Below, in pieces: positions 1 to 7,388 of a stretch of DNA of 9,350 nt. How positions within the stretch are numbered: the first letter of the stretch is position 1; the number at the start of each line of letters is the position of its first letter. The DNA comes from Pseudomonadota bacterium (GTDB taxonomy: Bacteria; Pseudomonadota; Gammaproteobacteria; Burkholderiales; Burkholderiaceae_C), in the NCBI GenBank assembly GCA_023422975.1, contig JAFAGF010000274.1, positions 1-9,350 on the forward strand, written 5' to 3'. The position numbers were made by a program, and so were the translations under genes. Below the pieces are notes generated by a model, which was given only the letters and a program-made list of their open reading frames with translations, was not told the DNA's origin and did not search any database.

Positions 1-617
1 AGGATGGCAAGGCGCTCAACCGCATCTTGCTGCGCGAAACCGTCGATCTCATCGTGCTGGATTTGATGATGCCCGGTGAAGATGGCCTGTCCATCTGCCG
101 CCGCCTGCGCTCTGCCAATGACCGCACGCCCATCATCATGCTCACCGCCAAAGGCGAAGACGTAGACCGCATCGTGGGTCTGGAAGTCGGCGCCGACGAC
201 TATCTGGGCAAGCCCTTCAACCCCCGTGAGCTGCTGGCACGCATCCACGCTGTGCTGCGCCGTCGCCCACCTGTGGAAGCCCCCGGCGCACCTTCGGGCG
301 ACAACGAAACGGTCACCTTTGGCCCTTTCACCTTCGATCTGGGCACCCGTGTGCTGCAAAAGAGCGGCGAAGAGCTGCCACTGACAACCGGTGAGTTCGC
401 CATGCTCAAAGCCTTGGTGCGCCACCCCCGCCAGCCGCTGTCGCGCGAAAAACTGGCCTTGCTGGCACGTGGCCGTGAGTTTGAGCCCTTTGACCGCAGC
501 CTGGACGTACAGGTCTCGCGCCTGCGCAAACTGATTGAAGAAGACGCCGCAGCACCCCGTTATATTCAAACCGTCTGGGGTGTGGGCTACGTGTTCGTAC
601 CCGATGGCACCAATTAA
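1..617 (+). CDS. ompR: OmpR-family response regulator, 5' end cut by window edge
   Basis: Cytoplasmic DNA-binding response regulator, partner of the kinase that follows. The reading frame is open from the window edge (first full codon at 3), so 204 residues are visible. Alignment from memory to E. coli OmpR places the phospho-acceptor Asp (D55 there) at visible residue 20, in VLDLMMPGEDG, so about 35 N-terminal residues are missing. The rest of the receiver domain follows, with LTAKGE and the conserved Lys in GKPFNPRELL. After a linker rich in Pro, Gly and Ala comes a winged-helix domain containing LARGREFEPFDRSLDVQVSR and ending in the OmpR signature YIQTVWGVGYVFVPDG. Similarity to E. coli OmpR is strong in both domains, so OmpR is preferred over other members of the family. 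In enteric bacteria OmpR controls porin genes; the targets here are unknown. The kinase gene begins 54 bases after the stop, which suggests one operon. Confidence 0.93.
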   Translation, partial: DGKALNRILLRETVDLIVLDLMMPGEDGLSICRRLRSANDRTPIIMLTAKGEDVDRIVGLEVGADDYLGKPFNPRELLARIHAVLRRRPPVEAPGAPSGDNETVTFGPFTFDLGTRVLQKSGEELPLTTGEFAMLKALVRHPRQPLSREKLALLARGREFEPFDRSLDVQVSRLRKLIEEDAAAPRYIQTVWGVGYVFVPDGTN

Positions 618-645
618 GCAGCCCACGCTTCCTTCTGTCTAAGGC

Positions 646-670
646 AAAGGCGCCTTGCGCGCCGTTTTTT
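646..670 (+). terminator. Terminator-like hairpin between ompR and envZ
   Basis: A five base-pair all-GC stem (GGCGC at 649-653, GCGCC at 659-663) with a five-base loop is followed by G and six T residues (665-670), and the flanking A-run can extend the pairing after one mismatch. The T-run ends two bases before the envZ start codon. The shape is that of a weak Rho-independent terminator or attenuator, but the stem is short. An overlapping ten-base palindrome (AAGGCGCCTT, 647-656) offers an alternative pairing. Termination activity is inferred from shape only. Confidence 0.4.
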
Positions 671-671
671 C

Positions 672-2144
672 ATGTCACGCCCTTCCCTGTTTGCTGGGGG
701 CCACAAAGCCTCCAGCGCCCCTGACGACACAGGCGCACGCTCGCGCGTGGGCCTGAATCTTTTTTGGCGCACCTTTTTTCTGCTGGCACTGCTGCTGCTG
801 GGCAGCATTTTGGCGTGGTTGCAGACCCTCAGAGCGCTGGAGTTTGACCCGCGCACCCTGCAAACCGCGCAGCAAATCGCCTCCCTAGTCAACCTCAGCC
901 GCGCGGCACTGCAGCACTCGGACGCGATTGCCCGCGTGTCGCTGATCAAAACCATGGCCGATCAGGAAGGGGTGCGCATTCAACCACGTGAGCCCAGCGA
1001 CACCTTTGAGGTGCTGCCGCCCACCGAACTCAATCTGCGCCTGGAAGAGCTGCTGACTTCGCGCCTGGGGCCAGACACCATCCTGGCGCGCAAAGTCAAC
1101 GGCGATGAAGGCCTGTGGGTGAGCTTCACCATCGATGAAGACCCCAACTGGCTGCTGCTGGACCAGTCGCGCTACGTTACGGCCAGCGGGCGCACGTGGC
1201 TGATTTGGCTCAGCACCGCAGGCTTGCTGTCGCTGGCCGGTGCCGCCGTCATCGCTCGCCTGATCAACCGTCCCCTCAAGCAACTGAGTTACGCCGCCAA
1301 CCGCGTGCGCGATGGCGACTTTGCCGCCAGCCAACTGGACGAAGAAGCTGTCACCAGCGAAATCCGTGAGGTGAACATCGGCTTCAACCGCATGGCGCAG
1401 AAACTGGCCAAGCTGGAGCAGGAGCGCGCCGTCATGCTGGCCGGTATCTCCCACGACCTGCGCACGCCTCTGGCACGCCTGCGACTGGAAACCGAGATGA
1501 GCGTGCAAGACGACGTGGCACGCGGCCACATGGTGGCCGACATCGTGCAGTTGGATGCCACCATCGACAAATTCCTTGACTACGCACGCCCCGACCATGT
1601 CACGCTCACCGTGGTGAACCTGCATGCCGTCGTCGCCTCCTGCGTGTACGCCGTGCAAAACCACCGCGAACTGCAAATCACTATGTCTATTCCGGACGAT
1701 ATTTATGTGATGGCCGATGAGGTGGAGCTGGCCCGCGTGATCTCCAACTTGCTGGAAAACGCACGCCGTTATGGCAAAACCGTGGATACCGACACGGCCT
1801 ATGTCGACATTACCATCAAAACCCGTGAAAACTGGGTGCTGATGCGCCTGCGCGACCACGGCCCCGGTGTGCCTCCCGAGCAGTTGCCGCAGCTGATTCA
1901 GCCCTTTTTCCGCGGGGACTCGGCCCGCACCGCCGCAGCGGGTGCCGGTTTGGGCTTGTCGATCGTGGACAAGACCGTGCAGCGCATGGGCGGCATCTTC
2001 TCCATCACCAACGCGAATGCGGGGGGACTGGCCTCCAACATCCAGCTCAAGCGCGTGACGGAAGTGCCCGATGGGCAAGACCCCAAGCACCGCTTGCAAC
2101 GTCCCCAGGTCAAACGACAGCTTCCACCCGAGGCAACAACGTAA
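672..2144 (+). CDS. envZ: EnvZ-like sensor histidine kinase
   Basis: Inner-membrane kinase and probable phosphatase for the OmpR protein coded just upstream. The protein is 490 residues, against about 450 in E. coli EnvZ. Visible order: a 29-residue polar N-terminus, first membrane segment about 31-51, periplasmic sensor region about 55-172, second membrane segment about 175-197, and a HAMP linker starting NRPLKQL. Then come the dimerisation/phospho-acceptor helix with H261 in AGISHDLRTPLARL, an N-box (SNLLENARRYG, 358-368), a G1 box with D395 in DHGPGV, an F-box (PFFRGDSAR) and a G2 box (GAGLGLS, 424-430). The F-box closely matches EnvZ, supporting the assignment over other kinases. All catalytic boxes are intact. 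The tail after residue 461 is hydrophilic and looks dispensable. The ATG at 672 lacks a clear ribosome binding site. An in-frame GTG at 747 would remove 25 residues and begin just before the first membrane segment, as in shorter EnvZ proteins, so the start is uncertain. Confidence 0.92.
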   Translation: MSRPSLFAGGHKASSAPDDTGARSRVGLNLFWRTFFLLALLLLGSILAWLQTLRALEFDPRTLQTAQQIASLVNLSRAALQHSDAIARVSLIKTMADQEGVRIQPREPSDTFEVLPPTELNLRLEELLTSRLGPDTILARKVNGDEGLWVSFTIDEDPNWLLLDQSRYVTASGRTWLIWLSTAGLLSLAGAAVIARLINRPLKQLSYAANRVRDGDFAASQLDEEAVTSEIREVNIGFNRMAQKLAKLEQERAVMLAGISHDLRTPLARLRLETEMSVQDDVARGHMVADIVQLDATIDKFLDYARPDHVTLTVVNLHAVVASCVYAVQNHRELQITMSIPDDIYVMADEVELARVISNLLENARRYGKTVDTDTAYVDITIKTRENWVLMRLRDHGPGVPPEQLPQLIQPFFRGDSARTAAAGAGLGLSIVDKTVQRMGGIFSITNANAGGLASNIQLKRVTEVPDGQDPKHRLQRPQVKRQLPPEATT

Positions 2145-2187
2145 ACAGCGGAAAGCTCCAACACGGCTCAAACCTTGTTGGAATAAA

Positions 2188-2218
2188 AAAGCCCTGAGAC
2201 CAACCATCTCAGGGCTTT
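2188..2218. terminator. Bidirectional Rho-independent terminator between envZ and ispF
   Basis: Perfect 12-base inverted repeat: AAAGCCCTGAGA (2188-2199) pairs with TCTCAGGGCTTT (2207-2218) around a seven-base loop. Read on the minus strand, the hairpin is followed by an uninterrupted T-run (complement of 2185-2190), so it is a textbook terminator for the ispD-ispF transcript. Read on the plus strand, the tail is only TTTAT, giving a weaker terminator for ompR-envZ. A shared terminator is expected between two converging operons. Confidence 0.88.
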
Positions 2219-2229
2219 ATAGCTTATGC

Positions 2230-2284
2230 ATCAAAAACACCTCTAACGCTTATCCAGCAAGCGCCAAAAGCTCCTGTTTCTGAT
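2230..2284. repeat. Imperfect palindromic intergenic repeat abutting the ispF stop codon
   Basis: The outer arms ATCAAAAACA (2230-2239) and TGTTTCTGAT (2275-2284) are inverted copies with one mismatch. The core CGCTT (2247-2251) pairs with AAGCG (2259-2263) around ATCCAGC. The middle arms are degenerate and differ in length by about four bases. The core CGCTTATCCAGCAAGCG and the flanking ATAGCT and ATCAAAA words resemble, from memory, a dispersed palindromic element common between genes in Comamonadaceae. The inverted repeat is seen directly; family membership is recalled and not tested. It would lie in the ispF 3' untranslated RNA, just before the terminator. Confidence 0.55.
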
Positions 2285-2770
2285 TTACACCACCGGCTTG
2301 TAAATCAGCGCCGCAGCATTGGCTTCCATGGCCAGCAACTCGCCCACCGGGCCCATTTTTTCGGCCGTTTTGGCTTTCACATTCACTTGGTCTGCGGCCA
2401 CACTCAGCGCATCGGCAATACGCTGTTGCATGGCTGGAATATGAGGCGCCAACTTGGGCTTTTGGGCAATCACGGTGCTGTCAATGTTGCCAATCTCCCA
2501 GCCCTTCTCGCGCACGCGGCGGGTGGCTTCTTGCAGCAGCACAAAAGAATCTGCGCCCTTGAACTCCACGGCCGTGTCGGGGAAATGGCGGCCAATATCA
2601 CCCAACCCGGCCGCACCCAAAATGGCGTCGGTGATGGCGTGCAGCAGCACATCGGCATCGGAGTGACCCAGCAAGCCCTTGTCGTGGGGAATCTCTACGC
2701 CGCCAATGATCAGCTTGCGCCCTTCCACCAGCGCATGAGTATCCCAGCCTTCACCAATACGAAAATTCAT
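2285..2770 (-). CDS. ispF: 2-C-methyl-D-erythritol 2,4-cyclodiphosphate synthase
   Basis: Cytosolic MEP-pathway enzyme that cyclises CDP-methylerythritol 2-phosphate to methylerythritol cyclodiphosphate, releasing CMP; the family works as a homotrimer with zinc. The protein is 161 residues, the usual length. Zinc ligands are visible as D10 and H12 (GWDTH) and H44 (LLHAITDA). The HSDAD motif at 36-40, [10 protein letters not shown] at 57-66, KGADS and the E137 region (KTAEKMG) also match the family. One oddity: the widely conserved RGEG stretch after this last motif is ELLA (144-147), without a gap. In E. coli the arginine of that motif lines the trimer's central cavity. The active site itself looks intact. 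The gene starts 61 bases after the ispD stop on the same strand, and both probably share one transcript that ends at the hairpin 2188-2218. A weak Shine-Dalgarno (AAGGGAT) lies about 14 bases before the ATG, farther than ideal. Confidence 0.96.
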   Translation of the reverse strand: MNFRIGEGWDTHALVEGRKLIIGGVEIPHDKGLLGHSDADVLLHAITDAILGAAGLGDIGRHFPDTAVEFKGADSFVLLQEATRRVREKGWEIGNIDSTVIAQKPKLAPHIPAMQQRIADALSVAADQVNVKAKTAEKMGPVGELLAMEANAAALIYKPVV

Positions 2771-2831
2771 AGCTATTCACGCTGATCCCTTACGGGCTAG
2801 CGGCCAATTTGGTTATTAATTCAAAACACCG

Positions 2832-3650
2832 TCAGAAAAATGGATTGCCCGTGGGTGTAGGGTTGGAGCGCTTGCCCTTGAAGCGCTCCAGCGTGGCACT
2901 GTCACCGCGCTGGGTCAGCACCGCTTCGGCCAGGGCAAAGTCATCTGGGTACGTCACTTTAAAGTTTTGCGCCCCGCCGGGTACCAGTTTGGGCCGGTGG
3001 CCCATGGCCTCCATGGCGCTGGCTTCGTCCGTGGCGGCTGCACCCATGCGGTTCAGCGCATCCAACAGCACCCCCAAGCGGAACATCTGCGGCGTTTGCG
3101 CCAGCCATTTGTCACTGCGGTCTACCGTAGCCGCCACACGCACCCCGCTGGGGCCAGTGACAGCAGTTTTCAGGGTGTCCGGCAACTTGTGCGCCAGCAA
3201 ACCGCCCACGCTGTCGCCTTCACACTGGTCAATCAGCTGATTGATCTGCGTAGCAGTGACCAGGCAGCGCGCTGCATCGTGCACCAGCACCCAGTCGTGC
3301 TGCGCCGCACCGCGGGCCAGCAAGGTTTTCAAGCCGCCGATCACCGTTTCAGCACGGCTGGCACCCCCACAAGGCACATGAAACCATGTGGGGCTGGCGT
3401 AGGCATCCAAAAACTGATCGTGGGGCGCCACCGCCACCAGCGTGCCCGCCAAGCGCTGCACGCCCGCAAAGGCGGCCAAGGTGTGCAACACCAGCGGCTG
3501 CCCTGCTACAGGGTGGTACTGTTTGGGCAGGTCGGGCGTGGGTGCGCCGGGCGGGATGGCGCGCGCGCCCACACCGGCACAGGGAATCAGCCCCCAGCAA
3601 CGACCCTGTGGAGAACCAGGCGCTTTCGCGGCAGCAAACAAGTCTGTCAT
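2832..3650 (-). CDS. ispD: 2-C-methyl-D-erythritol 4-phosphate cytidylyltransferase
   Basis: Cytosolic MEP-pathway enzyme that joins CTP and methylerythritol 4-phosphate to make CDP-methylerythritol. From the ATG at 3650 the protein is 272 residues, longer than the roughly 236 of E. coli because of about 20 extra N-terminal residues, a longer nucleotide-binding loop and a basic C-terminal tail (after about 255). The Rossmann-like fold begins at LIPCAGVGAR; R30 and K43 (PKQY) correspond to E. coli R20 and K27. VLVHDAAR (121-128), TVDR with R178, ATDEAS and NFKV with K231 are also present, so the known catalytic residues are all there. The loop between GVGAR and PKQY carries a Pro-rich insertion, and the Pro usually following HDAAR is missing. 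The frame stays open upstream to 3797, but conservation starts near residue 20, and a -10-like hexamer at 3658-3663 overlaps the ATG at 3659. MTDLF at 3650 is therefore preferred. ispF follows 61 bases downstream. Confidence 0.93.
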   Translation of the reverse strand: MTDLFAAAKAPGSPQGRCWGLIPCAGVGARAIPPGAPTPDLPKQYHPVAGQPLVLHTLAAFAGVQRLAGTLVAVAPHDQFLDAYASPTWFHVPCGGASRAETVIGGLKTLLARGAAQHDWVLVHDAARCLVTATQINQLIDQCEGDSVGGLLAHKLPDTLKTAVTGPSGVRVAATVDRSDKWLAQTPQMFRLGVLLDALNRMGAAATDEASAMEAMGHRPKLVPGGAQNFKVTYPDDFALAEAVLTQRGDSATLERFKGKRSNPTPTGNPFF

Positions 3651-3847
3651 GCGCAGCATTCTAAAATCGCCAGCTTGTCCGTTGCGACTGCGTGCCACAT
3701 TTCCCGCACAGCCCCGAAATGCGCGCCCGTTCTCTCGCACCATTCTGGAAGACCGCGCACCCGCTGCCTGCCACTCGGCAGACAACGTGCCACACACTTC
3801 GCGCTTTTTGCAGGCATTGCGCCTGCCGCATCAGGATTTCTGGCCCC
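3651..3847. other. Divergent intergenic region between ispD and mfd
   Basis: These 197 bases separate two divergent genes and must hold the promoters of both unless mfd is read from elsewhere. Seen here: the TAGAAT hexamer for ispD; a plus-strand TAAAAT (3662-3667) overlapping it that could serve mfd but has no good -35; a small hairpin with GCAGGC (3810-3815) and GCCTGC (3821-3826) in the mfd leader; and a second small inverted repeat CTGCC/GGCAG (3768-3781). AGGA at 3833-3836 is a plausible ribosome binding site 11 bases before the mfd ATG. Both flanking frames stay open into this region but show no conserved protein sequence. Confidence 0.5.
3658..3663 (-). promoter_or_regulatory. Candidate -10 element of the ispD-ispF promoter
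   Basis: On the minus strand the hexamer TAGAAT, preceded by TTT, stands seven bases before the preferred ispD ATG (3650). That places the likely transcript start at or next to the start codon, consistent with a leaderless mRNA and with the lack of a Shine-Dalgarno sequence. No convincing -35 hexamer is seen 16-18 bases further upstream, so the call rests on the -10 alone. Confidence 0.35.
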
Positions 3848-6800
3848 ATGGATTTGCCCAAACTCACGCCCGGTAAACGTTTTTCCTTGCCCACCCCCGT
3901 TGGAAGCGCCGATGCGTTGCTGCTGGCCAGGCTGGCCAAGCGTGAGAAAGATGCAGGCCGCATCACCGCCATCGTCACAGCTGACGCCAGCGATGCCCAG
4001 CGCCTGATCGATGAAATGGCGTTTTTTGCGCCCCAGCTGCGCTGCGCCCTGTTCCCGGACTGGGAAACCCTGCCGTACGACACCTTCTCGCCCCACCAAG
4101 ACCTGATCAGCGAGCGCTTGGCCACCTTGTGGCGCATTCGCCAGCGCGACCACGCCCACGGTGCCGATGTGGTGCTGGTGCCCGCCACCACGGCCCTGTA
4201 CCGGCTGGCGCCGCCCGCCTTCTTGGCGGGCTACACCTTTGCGTTCAAGCAGGGCCAGAAACTGGACGAGGCCAAGCTCAAAGCCCAACTCACGCTGGCG
4301 GGCTACCAGCACGTGTCGCAAGTGGTCAGCCACGGTGAATACGCCGTGCGTGGCGGGCTGATCGACCTGTTCCCGATGGGCTCCGAAGTGCCCTTCCGCG
4401 TGGATTTGTTTGACGATGAGATCGACTCCATCCGCGTGTTTGACCCCGACAGCCAGCGCAGTCTGGACACCGTCCAAGAAGTGCGACTGCTGCCCGGGCG
4501 CGAGTTTCCTATGGACGATGACGCGCGCGCCAAGTTCCGCAACCGCTGGCGCGAGCTGCTGGAGGGCGACCCCACACGCAGCCGCATCTACAAGGACATG
4601 GGCAATGGCGTCGCCACCGCCGGCATTGAGTACTACCTGCCCCTGTTTTTTGACGAAACCGCCACCGTCTTCGACTACTTGGGTGACGACGCCACGCTGG
4701 TGCTGCATGGCGAGTTGGAACCGGCCTTTCATCGCTTTTGGCAAGACACCAAAGAGCGTTTTCGCTTGGTGCAAGGCGACCCGGAGCGCCCCGCGCTGCC
4801 GCCCGACACGCTGTTTTTGAGCGCCGACCAGTTCTATGGTGCCGCCAAACCGTACGCGCAGTTGGCCCTGCGCCCCGGCGTGGAAGATGTGGAAGACAGC
4901 GCCATCTTCCAGAAGCTGCCAGATTTGTCCGTGGTGCGGGGTGCGGAAGACCCGCTGCAACGCCTGCAGCAACACATCCAGTCGGCCAAACGCCGCGTGC
5001 TGGTGCTGGCAGAAAGCGATGGCCGCCGCGAGAGCTTGTTGGACTTTTTGCGCTCCTCCAGCGTCAACCCGCCCGCGTTTGACTCGCTGTTTGAGTTCCA
5101 GAGCAAGGCGCATGAGCCGATTGGCATTGCCACCTCCACCCTGATGCGTGGCTTTGCGTGGATCGAGGCGGGTATTGACTTCGTCACCGAGACCGAGCTG
5201 TTCGCCACCACCGGCACCACGCGCCGGCGCAAAAAGCAAGAGCAAGTCAGCGATGTGGATGCGCTGATCAAAGACCTGTCTGAGCTGAAAGTAGGCGACC
5301 CCGTGGTGCACAGCCAGCACGGTATTGGGCGTTACCACGGCCTCATCAACATGGATGTGGGCCAAAAGAACGAAGACGGCACACCCGCCCTGCAAGAATT
5401 CTTGCACCTGGAATACGCCAAAGACGCGGTGCTGTATGTGCCCGTGAGCCAGTTGCACCACATCAGTCGCTACACGGGCGTGACGCCCGAATCCGCACCG
5501 CTGCACAGCCTGGGCAGCGGCCAGTGGGAAAAAGCCAAGCGCAAAGCCGCCGAACAGGTGCGCGATGCCGCGGCCGAGTTGCTGAATATCTACGCGCGCC
5601 GCGCCGCACGCCAAGGCCATGCGTTCCGCCTGAGCACACAAGACTACGAAGTCTTCGCCAACGACTTTGGCTTTGAAGAAACGGCCGACCAAAAAGCCGC
5701 CATCCATGCCGTGATTCACGACATGGTCAGCCCCCAGCCCATGGACCGCTTGGTCTGCGGTGACGTGGGCTTTGGCAAAACCGAAGTGGCGTTGCGCGCC
5801 GCCTTTGTGGCGGCCATGGGCGGCAAGCAGGTGGCGTTTTTGGCCCCCACCACCTTGCTGGCCGAGCAGCACTACCAGACGCTGGTTGATCGCTTTGCCA
5901 AGTGGCCCGTGCGCATTGCAGAAGTCTCGCGCTTTCGCACCACCAAAGAGGTCAACGCCGCCCTGCAAGGGCTGGGCGAAGGCTCGGTCGATATCGTGGT
6001 GGGCACGCACAAGCTGCTGTCCAGCTCGGTCAAGTTCAAAGACCTGGGCCTACTCATCATTGACGAAGAACACCGTTTTGGCGTGCGCCACAAAGAAGCC
6101 ATGAAGGCCATGCGCGCTGAGGTGGATGTGCTGACGCTGACGGCCACCCCCATCCCCCGCACCATGGGCATGGCGCTGGAAGGCTTGCGTGATTTATCGG
6201 TGATTGCGACTGCCCCACAACGACGTCTAGCTATCAAAACCTTTGTGCGCTCGGAAAGCCAAGGCGTCATCCGCGAAGCCGTGCTGCGCGAATTGAAACG
6301 CGGTGGTCAGGTCTACTTCCTGCACAACGAGGTGGAAACCATTGAAAACCGCCGCCAGGCGCTGGAAGCGATCTTGCCCGAGGCTCGCATTGCCGTGGCC
6401 CACGGTCAGATGCCCGAGCGTGAGCTGGAAAAGGTGATGCGTGACTTTGTGGCCCAGCGCTTCAACATCTTGCTGTGCTCCACCATCATCGAAACCGGTA
6501 TTGACGTGCCCAGCGCCAACACCATCGTCATCAGCCGCGCTGACAAGTTTGGTCTGGCCCAGCTGCACCAGCTGCGTGGCCGTGTGGGCCGCAGCCACCA
6601 CCAGGCCTATGCCTATTTGATGGTGCCGGATCTGGAAAGTCTGACCAAGCAAGCCCAGCAGCGCCTGGAAGCCATCCAGCAGATGGAAGAGCTGGGCAGC
6701 GGCTTTTACCTGGCCATGCACGATTTGGAGATTCGCGGCGCCGGCGAGGTGCTGGGCGAAAACCAAAGCGGCAACATGATGGAAATCGGCTTTCAGCTCT

Positions 6801-7321
6801 ACAACGAGATGCTGGCCGAGGCCGTGCGCAGCCTCAAAAACGGCAAAGAGCCCGATTTACTCTCGCCCCTGTCGGCCACCACCGAGATCAATCTGCACGC
6901 CCCAGCTCTGCTGCCCAACGACTACTGCGGCGATGTGCACCTGCGCTTGTCGTTCTACAAAAAACTGGCCACGGCCAAAACCGTCGACCAGATCGACAAC
7001 CTGCTCGAAGAAATTGTGGACCGCTTTGGCAAGCTGCCCGCGCAGGCCCAAACGCTGATCGACACCCACCGCTTGCGTGTGCTGTGCGAGCCTTATGGCG
7101 TGCAAAAGGTGGATGCGGCGCCCGGGGTGATCAACATCACCTTCAAGCCCAACCCGCCGATTGAGCCGATGAACATCATCAGCCTGATTCAGAAAAACAA
7201 GCACATCAAGCTCGCCGGCAACGACAAGCTGCGCATTGAGCGCGAGCTGCCCGACCCCAAGGCCCGCGCCCAACTGGTGCGCGACATCTTGCGCAGCTTG
7301 GGCACGCCCAGCCAGACCTAA
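3848..7321 (+). CDS. mfd: Transcription-repair coupling factor Mfd
   Basis: Large DNA translocase that binds RNA polymerase stalled at DNA damage, pushes it off and recruits UvrA for nucleotide excision repair. From the ATG at 3848 it has 1157 residues, against 1148 in E. coli, so it is full length. The UvrB-like N-terminal part (about 1-340) includes RGGLIDLFPMGSE near 168-180, the region that contacts UvrA. The RNA polymerase interaction domain begins near 483 (GDPVVHSQHGIGRYHG). The RecG-like motor follows: Walker A GDVGFGKT (638-645), Walker B DEEH (739-742), TATPIPRT (765-772) and motif VI QLRGRVGRS (908-916) with its arginine fingers. A C-terminal TRCF domain (about 1010-1140) completes it. 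No motif is broken. The frame runs upstream to 3692, but those 52 residues resemble nothing in Mfd, and AGGA at 3833-3836 supports 3848. It diverges from ispD, and no clear terminator follows. A short patch near 6190-6240 uses rarer codons than its surroundings. Confidence 0.97.
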   Translation: MDLPKLTPGKRFSLPTPVGSADALLLARLAKREKDAGRITAIVTADASDAQRLIDEMAFFAPQLRCALFPDWETLPYDTFSPHQDLISERLATLWRIRQRDHAHGADVVLVPATTALYRLAPPAFLAGYTFAFKQGQKLDEAKLKAQLTLAGYQHVSQVVSHGEYAVRGGLIDLFPMGSEVPFRVDLFDDEIDSIRVFDPDSQRSLDTVQEVRLLPGREFPMDDDARAKFRNRWRELLEGDPTRSRIYKDMGNGVATAGIEYYLPLFFDETATVFDYLGDDATLVLHGELEPAFHRFWQDTKERFRLVQGDPERPALPPDTLFLSADQFYGAAKPYAQLALRPGVEDVEDSAIFQKLPDLSVVRGAEDPLQRLQQHIQSAKRRVLVLAESDGRRESLLDFLRSSSVNPPAFDSLFEFQSKAHEPIGIATSTLMRGFAWIEAGIDFVTETELFATTGTTRRRKKQEQVSDVDALIKDLSELKVGDPVVHSQHGIGRYHGLINMDVGQKNEDGTPALQEFLHLEYAKDAVLYVPVSQLHHISRYTGVTPESAPLHSLGSGQWEKAKRKAAEQVRDAAAELLNIYARRAARQGHAFRLSTQDYEVFANDFGFEETADQKAAIHAVIHDMVSPQPMDRLVCGDVGFGKTEVALRAAFVAAMGGKQVAFLAPTTLLAEQHYQTLVDRFAKWPVRIAEVSRFRTTKEVNAALQGLGEGSVDIVVGTHKLLSSSVKFKDLGLLIIDEEHRFGVRHKEAMKAMRAEVDVLTLTATPIPRTMGMALEGLRDLSVIATAPQRRLAIKTFVRSESQGVIREAVLRELKRGGQVYFLHNEVETIENRRQALEAILPEARIAVAHGQMPERELEKVMRDFVAQRFNILLCSTIIETGIDVPSANTIVISRADKFGLAQLHQLRGRVGRSHHQAYAYLMVPDLESLTKQAQQRLEAIQQMEELGSGFYLAMHDLEIRGAGEVLGENQSGNMMEIGFQLYNEMLAEAVRSLKNGKEPDLLSPLSATTEINLHAPALLPNDYCGDVHLRLSFYKKLATAKTVDQIDNLLEEIVDRFGKLPAQAQTLIDTHRLRVLCEPYGVQKVDAAPGVINITFKPNPPIEPMNIISLIQKNKHIKLAGNDKLRIERELPDPKARAQLVRDILRSLGTPSQT

Positions 7322-7388
7322 GCGCCAACCACGCAGCCCCAGCCCATCCAGCACGGCGTATCCGGACCATGCACCGCATGCGCCTGTC

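Noticed and set aside
885..2207. 440-residue open frame on the minus strand, antisense to envZ
   Set aside because: Same composition bias (His, Gln, Gly, Val) as other antisense frames, no motif, and it runs across all EnvZ catalytic boxes on the other strand.
3651..3797. Upstream extension of ispD to a start at 3797
   Set aside because: The extra 49 residues resemble nothing in IspD and would overlap the probable promoter; MTDLF at 3650 fits better.
3692..3847. Upstream extension of mfd to a start at 3692
   Set aside because: The 52 added residues are not Mfd-like, and an AGGA lies before the ATG at 3848, which gives the usual length.
2967..4007. 346-residue open frame on the plus strand, antisense to ispD and running into mfd
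   Set aside because: IspD on the minus strand has all its catalytic residues, and this frame overlaps the mfd start in another phase; no motif is seen.
3647..6010. 787-residue open frame on the minus strand, antisense to mfd
   Set aside because: It is a mirror frame of a conserved GC-rich gene. Its translation is a run of His, Gln, Gly, Val and Ala without any recognisable motif, and the plus strand codes for unmistakable Mfd.
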